This document shows, piece by piece, positions 11,089-19,841 of a stretch of DNA of 64,000 nt. Made by a program: the position numbers and the translations under genes. Under the pieces are notes generated by a model. The model did not search any database, was not told the DNA's origin, and saw only the letters and a program-made list of their open reading frames with translations. Where the stretch lies: the NCBI GenBank assembly GCA_014529385.2, contig CM043967.1, positions 439,001 through 503,000 on the forward strand, written 5' to 3'. Position 1 is the stretch's first letter, and each line of letters begins with the position of its first letter. The DNA comes from Adiantum capillus-veneris. Its lineage: Eukaryota > Streptophyta > Polypodiopsida > Polypodiales > Pteridaceae.

Positions 11089-12154
11089 TGGGGCACCACT
11101 CGGCTTACACAACCCACATGACCGAGACAACGAACACACCGATGGAGTGAGAGGAGAGAGACTATCCATTTTCCCACTCAAAATAGACATAGAGACACAC
11201 ACATACATGCACAAAAGAGCTCAAACAAGGAAGATTTGTGATGTGTAGATACAAATGAGCTTGGGCTGACACCAATGGGGCAAATAGATCACACCATATG
11301 GATAAAATATACCAGATACAATCACAAATTTTAGCAGAGGCTTCACTCACAAGAGAAACTTACACAACCAAAATAGTAGGAAAACAATGAGGAATTTGAC
11401 AAAATGGACAGCACCATCTCGTCTGCAATGGCCAAGAATCCCACTCTACAATATCAAAGTACTCAAATTCGAGCTCGGATAAGTAGTTTATGGCCAAAAC
11501 AGGCTCCAAAAATAGCAAAAATTGAGTAGCGGCTCTTCATCCTCTTCTCTCCACGTTTCTCTAGTTTTTTTCTCTTTTTTTTTAGTGTCCACACTTCACT
11601 TTATCCCTTGGGCACGTATGGCCTTTGGATTGACCTCAAATGGACCCCGACCAGGCCAAAAAATGGCCATGCAGTGTGTTTTTGTTACCTTTCTACATCC
11701 ATCCGCACACCTGTCACTCAACTATTCCGAATAATAAATCCCGTAATCACGTGAAGTGGCCCCCAAATATAGTTCTCATGATGACCTTTATGAATAATTC
11801 ATCACAAGAAAACACTCCCATTGTTTCCTCACTTATCTACGTGCAAGTCTTGATCACATTTGACCTCCTAACACCACTGGATGTCATTTGACACACCTGC
11901 TTACCTCATAGCATGATCCTACTGTGATAGATTCCTCGAGAAGTTTTACGCTCCACCAACTGCTCATTATTATAGAAAACCACACTGATACTGGTGACAA
12001 TGAAAATTGATGTACCATGTACACGCTATCCTACCTGTACACATGTGGACCCCATGTAACCACCTGGCTCTAGACAATGGGAAATTCTTTATTCAATGCA
12101 CCATGCATGTGTATTTACATATGTGCAATCACTTCTTTCAAAAACCTCCTAACA
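10975..12154 (-). repeat. E1 5' LTR (right copy, 1180 bp)
   Basis: Starts TGTGAGCG next to the primer-binding site and ends CCTAACA. It includes an (AC)n run at about 11038-11086 inside the part missing from the left LTR. The remainder matches 4866-5800 at roughly 85 percent by eye, so insertion was not recent. Confidence 0.8.
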
Positions 12155-12239
12155 ACGACGATGAGCTCTAACTTGGTCAGTGTGGCTTGGCTAGTGTGGA
12201 CCTTGAAGCCACGCTGAAAAGGAGGCCAACTTGCCACGT

Positions 12240-12640
12240 TGGCATGCTAGCCGAAATTTAACCAAAGCCTTCTTCGCTTGCAAGTGCAGTTACTGCACTC
12301 GCCTTTATTGTAAGCACACAAAGCCTCCATAGTCACCATGCCGGCCCCATAAATAGAATATTGGCTTATAATGGTTGAATCAAGCTTCTTTTTTGGACCG
12401 TTATTCACACATCGACATATCATATCCAAGAATCTCACTTGCTTTATTGAACATCTCAAGAGCTGCTAGCACCTGAGCTACATCTTTTCTCATCCTAATT
12501 GCTTGGGCACCCTACTAGCCTGGAAACCTGAAGGCACAAGATGTTTTGTAGTCCGTAAACAAAGTACCGCTAGAAAGATCTTCCGTAACTGCTATACTCA
12601 TGGAAATCCTAGGTGATTTTGCGGAGTTGTAGAGAACTAG
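12240..12640 (-). pseudogene. Malonyl-CoA:ACP transacylase N-terminal fragment
   Basis: Minus-strand translation in one main frame begins near 12630 (a Met precedes SIAVTED), then has FTDYKTSCAF, FPG, two stops, GAQAIRM, then MFNKASEILGYDM and, after a small shift, GPKKKLDSTIISQ. These are the N-terminal features of plant plastid malonyl-CoA:ACP transacylase (FabD/MCAT), which loads malonate onto acyl carrier protein for fatty-acid synthesis. The FPGxGAQ motif is the substrate-loop signature. Similarity fades after about 12270, before the GHSxGE catalytic region. Stops and shifts show a pseudogene. No introns are visible, so it may be a retrocopy or a piece captured by a transposon. Confidence 0.8.
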
Positions 12641-13792
12641 TGGAAACCTCAACTTCCATTCTTTCTCTCTCTTTTAACTCTTACATACAATTGAAGGCTA
12701 TCATTGCTATCGATGATCCCTATATATTTTAATTGTTAATCCATCACGATGCCGTAAGTCCTATACGATCACACACCAATTGCATGGATGTGAAAGTCCT
12801 CCTCTTTTTGTGATCTTGGATAATCCTCAATCACTAAGTCTCCAGGGAATTACTCATTCATTATCTTCTTACGGATTTCATTCAACCCCAATGTACAATA
12901 TTGTATTATATCATTCCATTCTTGTTATTGTAATGTTGAATTGGCATTCATGCCCATCCAAGTAGCATTATATTCATTGTAGTTAAAATCTTTGATCTCA
13001 TAACCGCTCTCAAGCTTAACATTATCTATAACGACCCCGCTTGAAAGTAAGATGTTTACCATGAACATAGCACTTCTAAGAGGTTTTTTCTTCTATCAGT
13101 TTTCTCTCAAGCACACCTTTTCTAATCATCCTCAATTGAAATGCTACGTGAGTTGCTCCAAAAGATCTAGATGAAAAACTCCTTGTTGTTTGTCTGCGAT
13201 TGTTGTCTTTGGTACCAATTTTGTTCTTGTCCATTGTAGTTTGAAATTAATAAATCTAGATTTCACATAAAGTTTAGGTGAAGATGATGCAAACCTTCCT
13301 TGCACATTAATAATAGGTTAATTTTGCATCTCTTGCACGTTTTCTTTCACAAGTCAAAGTGTGATCTGCCTTGAAAAAAATAGACCAAATTTTCAAAATA
13401 TGTAAATCCTCTACAATTTGAAAAGGCAAGGGTACCTATCAAACATCAGCCATGAATTGATCTTTAAGGACTATTGGAATAGTGGCTCGAGTATTTCAGC
13501 TTCTTTTGATACACGACCTATAAAGTCAAGTGTTGTTGACAACACTAGGTTGCAATTCACAGCAGCTACACTCTAGACAGTACGGTGCTATTAGTAATCA
13601 ATTAGAGGCCTACAAGACTTTCAAATTAGGAAGTATTAATGTGTATCGCACAAAGAGAATACTTTCATAATTGCCTCAGATTACCTACATAGCAATTTTA
13701 GCAAGATCTTATTGAACCTTGTCCATAGTCATTTTCTTTATGATTCTTGACTTATTATGGCATGATTTTAATGATCCTTTTTTAATGAGCAT
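12641..13792. other. Unique DNA, nothing recognised
   Basis: AT-rich sequence between the transacylase fragment and E2. It holds short open stretches on both strands but no domain, repeat or RNA gene that I can name. It is continuous with 19842 onward once E2 and one copy of its target duplication are removed. Confidence 0.6.
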
Positions 13793-13797
13793 GCAAC
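13793..13797. other. E2 target-site duplication, left (GCAAC)
   Basis: GCAAC directly left of the E2 LTR equals GCAAC at 19837-19841 directly right of it. A 5-bp duplication is what plant Ty3/gypsy integrase leaves. Confidence 0.9.
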
Positions 13798-14387
13798 TGT
13801 GCACGTATGTCACACGTGTCAATGCAAGGAACTTGCCGATACACTGTGTGCTAGCCACAAATGGCTCCAAGCACACAACAAGCCTAAACTAGTAAGCTCA
13901 AAGATGGCGATGGTGTGTCACTCACCGCTCTACGCTTGCTATCGTGGAGGATTCCTCACCGCGAAGAAGAGGGAGATGCCGCTACGCCACGCTCAACCGC
14001 TTCGCCGCCGTCGTGCCTTCATAATGTTCGATCGCACACACACTCCCTCTCTCTCCCTCTCTCACTCTCTCACACATACACACACACACAAGGAGATGAA
14101 GAACAAGAAGATGGAGATGGAGCAAGAGCACTTTTCAATTGCACAAATGAGAGAATGAGTGAATTTTAGGTTTAGTTGACTTTTATATGAGCTCGCACCA
14201 TTCACACTTGGGCGTCCATGCTTAGCCAATTAATCCCTTGAATGTTCCAGTTAGAGTGTGCCTCTCATCGGCGATCACTCTTACCCTTTTCCTATTGGAC
14301 CGACAAGCCCGGTACGTGACTCTACCAAGTAAATAATACAACATCCATCGTAGGTGATAGGGTGTCCGTGAGCCGTGAGGGTTAACA
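13798..14387 (-). repeat. E2 3' LTR (left, 590 bp)
   Basis: Starts TGTGCACG and ends GTTAACA on the plus strand. On the minus strand a TATAAAAG box is at 14187-14180. A (CT)n stretch at about 14043-14072 is shorter than in the other LTR, showing microsatellite growth after insertion. Confidence 0.93.
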
Positions 14388-14400
14388 TGCCCCCCTTCCT
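14388..14400 (-). promoter_or_regulatory. E2 polypurine tract
   Basis: Minus strand AGGAAGGGGGGCA directly precedes the TGTTAAC start of the 3' LTR. Confidence 0.8.
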
Positions 14401-14550
14401 GATGTAGATTCCATCCTCGAAAGCTATTGAGTTGAAGCTCGTTCATTGAGGTGGAAGAGCATTTGAGATGAATGTCCTTAGCCTTCTTCAGTCACTGCAA
14501 AATCAAACAGCATTGGCATAGTAATTGCATTCTCATATACAATTAGAAAG

Positions 14551-14662
14551 CATATGCAGTTTTAGGCAGATAAATTGATTGGTAGCATAGCTAAACCATT
14601 AGAAATCATATGCAGTTTTAGGCAAATAAATTGATTGGTAGCATAATTCTAAACCATTTATC
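14551..14662. repeat. 56-bp tandem duplication
   Basis: The segment starting CATATGCAGTTTTAGGCA at 14551 recurs from 14607 with few changes. It lies in the non-coding 3' part of E2. Confidence 0.85.
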
Positions 14663-14951
14663 ATCAATAAACATTAAATTTCAATATAATCAAACGCATA
14701 AACAGTTGTAAAGGTAAAAAATTAAATAAGTCTGGGGTCGCTAATGTAACGGTCGAAAGGCACTAAAGATCGACTATTAATACCATGGGTAAGCTTCTCA
14801 ATTTTCTCTGATCAATTAAGTTGTTTAATCGCGAGAGCCAAGTATTTCATGTGCGAGGACTGACTAGAGGCTATACCTAGAAGACCTTGTAGTTAAGCTA
14901 CGATAAAAGGAATTTCTCATGAAATCATCAGCTGACTGATTACCTTTTCTC

Positions 14952-15210
14952 TGACCCCCCAAAGTCTTTTCACAGTGATTCCATTTTGACGTGTGTGCTT
15001 ATTTTGTATGCCTTGGGGTTTTTGCTTTTCAAGGAAAAGCGCCCACCCTGGGAAACTCTAGGGATCTAGTACCATAGGCGATACATGTGAGTGAAGTACC
15101 ACATCAAGTTGAGATTTCTCTTCGAGCTAAAGATTTTACATTGTGGCACTTTGATGTTTTTTTTTGTTTATTCGTTTTCAACATTTTCATTTTGTAACTT
15201 TGGGGGGTCA
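14952..15210. repeat. 259-bp segment bounded by 14-bp inverted repeats
   Basis: TGACCCCCCAAAGT at 14952-14965 and its exact reverse complement at 15197-15210. No flanking target duplication is visible and the interior is non-coding. It could be a MITE-like insertion or an RNA stem. Confidence 0.5.
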
Positions 15211-15760
15211 TATAACACTGTTACACCTCCCCAGGCTCATCACACTAGTAAACTCCCTTTATAATACTTAAGCTAAAGGTCAATAGGGACTACGCCCACT
15301 AGAAAGCCCTAGTACATTTCACACAATGCTGCCTAAATCGGATTAAGAACCTAAGTAACCATTAATTATTAGGAAGGCATTCCCCATGGTATTAAAAGAA
15401 GATCTCTAACACCTAGCTTGGTCAAACTAGCTTAGTCGGACTACTTGATTTTTAAACCTAGACAAGTGATTATGACAAAAAATTACATTAAATTTAATGT
15501 TTGATACTAAGAAAATGTGTTGAATATTATGCCACAACTCACAATTAAAGTAGACAAACATGGATGCAAAAAGATAAGGGGCAATGCTAATGGACAAGAA
15601 ACACCTGTTTCCATTGATAATCGCACTTTATTTGAAGAGTGAGTCGAGATAAAGATTCCATGAAGGTCCAGATCCTAACAATAGCAACACGCTCCTGTAC
15701 ACACTAGGAGACACAAGGAATACCTCAAGGAGGCACATCAATGGGAAAAGGTACCAACAC
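15211..15760. other. E2 3' non-coding stretch
   Basis: No reading frame, repeat or regulatory motif that I can support lies between the inverted-repeat segment and the accessory ORF. Confidence 0.5.
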
Positions 15761-16243
15761 TTATTGAACACAACAAAAAAACATAAGGAACCCTAACCTA
15801 ATTATTTGCACTCCCCCTAGAGAATCAAGGTAATAGGATATTGTAGAGATTGGAGGGAAACCTAAGGCTAAACCCCTATCCTCGTCATTGAGATAAACAA
15901 AGTCATCATCCATGAAACCATATGTGCCATCTGTGTAGTCATGTAAATCTTCTTCTTCATCATAGGTACCCATGTTTACTAACAAGGTCACTAGACGCCT
16001 ATAGTCATCTTGGTCAAAAGGGTAGGCTTGTGCAATGGGATATACACTCTCTACTAAGTATGGATCAGTTGTGGTCAAGAGACGTATCAACCATTCTAAC
16101 TCCTCGAAATTCCTCTCACATGCTAGCGTACCTACCAAATCCCATTCACACGCAAGCACCGAAAACACCATGTGAAACATTTGTGAAAAGTAACGAGGGT
16201 ACCTCTCACCCAAGGCAGGAGTGGATGACTCTAGCGTACTAGC
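15761..16243 (-). CDS. E2 accessory ORF, unknown acidic protein
   Basis: An uninterrupted frame ending at 15761. The frame is open from 16282, but the Met at 16243 (MASTLESSTPALGERY) is the better start: it gives about 160 residues and follows a plausible promoter. I do not recognise a family. The middle is acidic (YDEEEDLHDYTDG, FMDDDFVYLNDEDRG) and the C-terminus is hydrophobic (LGFLMFFCCVQ). It is the only long undamaged frame in E2, whose gag-pro region is full of stops, so it is either selected or newly acquired. On the minus strand a TATATATAAAT stretch lies near 16400-16385, about 145 bases upstream of the start, and just upstream of that is an internal purine tract. Confidence 0.5.
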   Translation of the reverse strand, partial: ASTLESSTPALGERYPRYFSQMFHMVFSVLACEWDLVGTLACERNFEELEWLIRLLTTTDPYLVESVYPIAQAYPFDQDDYRRLVTLLVNMGTYDEEEDLHDYTDGTYGFMDDDFVYLNDEDRGLALGFPPISTISYYLDSLGGVQIIRLGFLMFFCCVQ

Positions 16244-16470
16244 CATATCTATACACACAAATAAATGATGGTTAGAGTGCAAATATTACAAGGGTCGTGT
16301 TCTTGTGCATAATATGTTTTTATGATTTTATGCTATGGCTCTTGCTCTTTTACTTTTTTATCTTGTTTTTGTGAGTATAAGGATTTATATATACATTCCC
16401 TAAGATTGGAGATTAAGAATTCAAGGAGAAAGGCTGAGAGGGGAGTGAGTGAATGATGACTGTCAGCAAA

Positions 16471-16488
16471 CACTCCCCCCCTTCCTTG
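16471..16488 (-). promoter_or_regulatory. Internal polypurine tract in E2
   Basis: Minus strand AAGGAAGGGGGGGAG is followed at once by TGTTTGCTGAC, which looks exactly like a PPT plus LTR start, yet no LTR copy matches what follows. It resembles the terminal E2 tract and may be a central PPT or the scar of a nested element. Confidence 0.5.
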
Positions 16489-16638
16489 GGTAGATCATAC
16501 CGTTTGAAATGATGTCGTCACCCTTTGAAACCAGTTGTTCCAAGTTGTTATAGGTGAAGGCTTTAACCAATAGTTTTTGACCGCCCTATGCATTTCATCT
16601 AGTTGCAAGGGTGGTAAGGTACTCTCCCATTATTTTAT

Positions 16639-17328
16639 TTACAACATTGTTGTAGGTGGTGAACTTAAAACGGGAGGTGCAAACTCTTTCTTGCTTGTAT
16701 GGATATGTACAATGGTAGGTGGAGGTTGTGTGGAAGCTTCTATTTTTGTATAGGAACTACATGAAGGGCAAGAAGCTTCATTTGATTTCCCTATTTCTGA
16801 GCTAGGTGGAATAAATCGTTCTTTCTTTGGTACCCAAACTAGCTCTAGAGCGGGTGTGTAACATTCCGTGATTTTTTCCTTTCCACGATCTTCAATTCGT
16901 TTTGGAGCCACAGGATTGAGCTCACATGGGCCCGGTGACAAGTAAGAGCACAATTTACATTTTGGCACCCAGATTTAATCATTTCCTTCATAGTAGCCTT
17001 GGGCTTCCAATAGTTTTTTAGGAATCCAACGCAACGTTTCTTTACATTTCTTGGGGTGAATGGGATGTCTCTTACCAAACTCTTGTCTTTTAGCACTGAC
17101 TATGGTTGCTAAAAAAGATTTAGGGACCCACTTGTATGTTTTCTTTGTTATATTGGGATGGGTCTTGTGTGTCTCAAGCTTTATTTCAGCTACATCAGTT
17201 GAATCTCTAGAGAGTTGGGCTATGGGGACATATGGTTCAACCTTTTGGACATGCAATGTTTTGGGTTTTATTTCCTTAAGAGGCAATATCTCAGGGACTA
17301 TGGCTTGAGTGGCAAGGCTAAGAGTTGG
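16639..17328 (-). pseudogene. E2 WVPK-box region downstream of protease
   Basis: This is the same frame as the protease, broken by stops at 17332 and 16975. It carries four Trp-centred boxes: KWVPKSFL (W codon at 17130), RWIPKKLL (17028), IWVPKCKL (16971) and VWVPKKER (16836), spaced 34, 19 and 45 residues apart. The segment is Lys- and Pro-rich and otherwise has no recognised domain. Similar IWVPK segments are known in plant copia polyproteins; here they follow a protease. A comparable arrangement lies at 51418-52440 in element A. Confidence 0.6.
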
Positions 17329-17331
17329 TTT

Positions 17332-17805
17332 CTATGTTGTGACACCCCCTGTCCCCCAATCAATAGTGCATTTGGTGGCTATCATCCACGTGCGTCCTAG
17401 ATTTATATTACCCTCCATAGTTCCAACAGGCATGACCACAAAGTGTTGAGCTACAACCCCATTGTCATAACTGACAGAAGTGTGCCTGATTCCAAAAACC
17501 GAAGTTTTTTTCGTGTTGACACCCTTGACTTGGATAATACTCTCAGATAGAAGTGGCTTCGCTAACTGACACCACACTCCATATGATAGCAGATTATATT
17601 TAGCACCCGTGTCTAATAAGGCGTTATATAGCACTTTTCCATAGGAGTTGTTTAGCTCAATAGGGTATCGTAGAGGTGTGTCAGAGTCCAACCAATCCTC
17701 GTCGGTTTCAACGTGGAATGCATGTGTGACTCCAAGGTTAGCCTCTGCTGTAGATTTCTTTACATTTATCCTAGCACACACATTTTCTCGATATCGTCAT
17801 CTCTT
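17332..17805 (-). pseudogene. E2 retropepsin-like aspartic protease domain
   Basis: The translation has ALLDTGAKYNLLSYGVW (active-site DTGA) and ends with a hydrophobic VVMPVG and LGRTWM, the counterpart of the usual LGRPWL segment near the C-terminus. About 110 residues fit one retropepsin monomer, which acts as a dimer. The frame reads upstream without shift but is cut by TGA at 17799-17797 and TAG at 17997-17995. Confidence 0.75.
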
Positions 17806-17994
17806 ATATGACCTTCTTTTCTTGCTGAGGTTATGATTTTGGGTTATGTTTGAACCAGACCCACTTGATATGTCTTCGCTTGTACCTTTTTCACTCTCAG
17901 ATAAATCACCATAGGCTGTTGTACTAGGCCTTGAGTGTTTAGTTTCTTGACTTGATTCATTGGTCATTTCCTCTAGCCTTGAATCAATCTCTCC

Positions 17995-18413
17995 CTAAGA
18001 TTCCGTTTCTGAGGTGTGTTGGTCAGACCCCGAGGTATCATTAGTTTCACTCTTAGGTAGGTCTACCTCTCTTTTATCGTCAGAGGTTATATATGCTACA
18101 CCTGACATGTTTACTAGTACGATTTGTGTGGTCTTCTCCCTCTTATTTACATCATTACCTCCATGTTCGGAGCGAGTGGCTCTACTAAAGGTTTCCTTCA
18201 AGCGGCTAAGCATGCTCGGTCCGAACCGTGGGTCCATGGCATGCATGTCTTGCTTGAGCTATCGGGATTAGACATTGGGAAACCCTCCATGACGTCGTAG
18301 TCAGAGAAAGAGTCACTAGCCGCTATGTTCGGGTCTTGTTTTGTACTACCTTGGGTCCCCGCCGAGGGCCCGGAACCTAAGGTAGGTGGATAATGAGAAC
18401 TCACGTAAGTCAA
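17995..18413 (-). pseudogene. E2 upstream frame, gag-like position, unrecognised
   Basis: Two overlapping frames (18413-18198 and 18246-17995) linked by a frameshift. The sequence is hydrophilic, Ser/Asp-rich, with a possible helical stretch (MLSRLKETFSRATRSE). There is no zinc knuckle or recognisable capsid. It occupies the position of gag, but no gag homology can be shown. Confidence 0.4.
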
Positions 18414-19206
18414 AATTCTCTTTAGTTACTCCGTCTCTAGCACACGACCAGAGCGCAGATGCATGTGCCTTTGGCACCCTACAAGCATCGGCGAATAACC
18501 TCGAAGGTTAATCGCTTACTTTTTTAAGCATCCGTTTTCACTCGTGTTTTTACGTTTTTTATGTTTTTTAATGATCGGTTTTTTTATTCAAGTGTGTGAT
18601 AGCTCAAAACGAGCGTATCACTCAGAGAGTTGTGGTGTGATTTACAACACAACGTCCGGTCACCTGAAGCTCCGTTGGTTCTCAAAACGTCGTTTTTAGC
18701 TACGTGTGAAGCTAAAATTCGTAATTTTAAAGGGCGATAGATGCCTAAGCCTGAGCGTGAGCTTGGGCTTGGGTCTGAGAGATATTCTTGATCCCGGTCC
18801 TACCTGTAAAAAATAAAAATAATAATAATTTTTTTAAAAAAAGAATTAAAAATAATAGTTTATAAGGATAAGGTCGCCGCGGCCTACGCGAGAGCACACA
18901 CACACTCTACCTACCTACTTCCAACTAATACACCTACTATTACACACTAACACACTCTATTAGCTCTCACAAAACTACTTCCTACTTACTATACATTACA
19001 TTATAGAGAACTGACCACCTTAATACTAACACCTTACACAAAGAAAAAACACAGTATCTTTGAAAACTCCATTAACAAAAAAATTACACAGTAGTAACAA
19101 AAAATACTTCTTCTCAACACACACACCCTCCTTCCTTACCTTTCCTACAATTGAAATTGCACCACAAAAGAAGCACAGAGTGCCATTCAAGCTTAGTGTA
19201 TGGCAT
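18414..19206 (-). other. E2 leader
   Basis: Non-coding, AT-rich, between primer site and first frame. No phased palindromes are present here, in contrast to P elements. Confidence 0.6.
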
Positions 19207-19224
19207 TCCCCGGCAGCGGCGCCA
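19207..19224 (-). promoter_or_regulatory. E2 primer-binding site for tRNA-Asp
   Basis: Minus strand TGGCGCCGCTGCCGGGGA lies four bases inside the 5' LTR. It is complementary, with one mismatch, to the 3' end of plant tRNA-Asp(GUC), the primer typical of Athila/Tat-type elements. Confidence 0.85.
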
Positions 19225-19228
19225 AAAA

Positions 19229-19473
19229 TATGCGCGTATGTCGCACGTGTCAATGCAAGTAACTTGCCGATACAATGTGTGCGAGCCACAAATGGCTCCA
19301 AGCACACAACAAGCCTAAACTAGTAAGCTCAAAGATGGCGATGGTGTGTCACTCACCGCTCTACGCTTGCTATCGTGGAGGATTTCTTGTCGTGAAGAAG
19401 AGGGAGACGCCGCTACGCCGTGCTCAACCGCTTCGCCGTTGTCATGCCTTCGTAATGCTCGATTGCACACACA

Positions 19474-19522
<49 letters not shown>

Positions 19523-19836
19523 ACACACACACACACATAAGGAGATGAAGAAGAAGAAGATGGAGATGGAGCAAGAACACTCTTCAATTGCACAAATGAG
19601 AGAATGAGTGAATTTTAGGTTTAGTTGAATTTTATATGAGCTCGCCCCATTCACACTTGGGCGCCCATGCTTATCTAACTAATCCCTTGAATGTTCCTGT
19701 TAGAGTGCACGCGTCATCGACGATTACTCTTACCCTTTTCCTATTGGATCGACAAGCCCGGTACCTGACTCTACCAAGTAAATAATACAACGTCCGTCGT
19801 AGGTGATAGGGTGTCCGTGAGCCGTGAAGGTTAACA
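19229..19836 (-). repeat. E2 5' LTR (right, 608 bp)
   Basis: Pair of 13798-14387. The first bases read TATGCGCG where the left copy has TGTGCACG. It contains a longer (CT)n run at about 19469-19520 and a decayed TATA box (TATAAAAT region, 19636-19629 on the minus strand). Confidence 0.93.
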
Positions 19837-19841
19837 GCAAC
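19837..19841. other. E2 target-site duplication, right (GCAAC)
   Basis: Matches 13793-13797 exactly. Confidence 0.9.

Larger units (their letters stand above)
4866..12154 (-). mobile_element. E1: Tat-like Ty3/gypsy element, decayed
   Basis: Two direct repeats (4866-5800 and within 10975-12154) enclose minus-strand gag, protease, RT, RNase H, a second RNase H and the start of integrase. A second, archaeal-type RNase H after the first marks the Tat/Ogre/Retand branch of plant Ty3/gypsy elements (established knowledge). Most of integrase is gone: the polypurine tract follows the zinc-finger fragment directly. Many frameshifts and stops make it non-functional. The left LTR lacks about 240 bp present in the right one, so no target duplication can be read. 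Confidence 0.85.
13798..19836 (-). mobile_element. E2: non-autonomous LTR retrotransposon (6039 bp)
   Basis: It is bounded by two LTRs (13798-14387 and 19229-19836) and a perfect 5-bp target duplication. On the minus strand the order is LTR, tRNA-Asp primer site, about 0.8-kb leader, a short gag-like or unknown frame, a retropepsin-like domain, a region with WVPK boxes, an internal purine tract, a 161-173-residue ORF, polypurine tract and LTR. No RT, RNase H or integrase is present. It must have been mobilised in trans. LTR similarity of about 93-95 percent by eye suggests moderate age. Confidence 0.92.
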
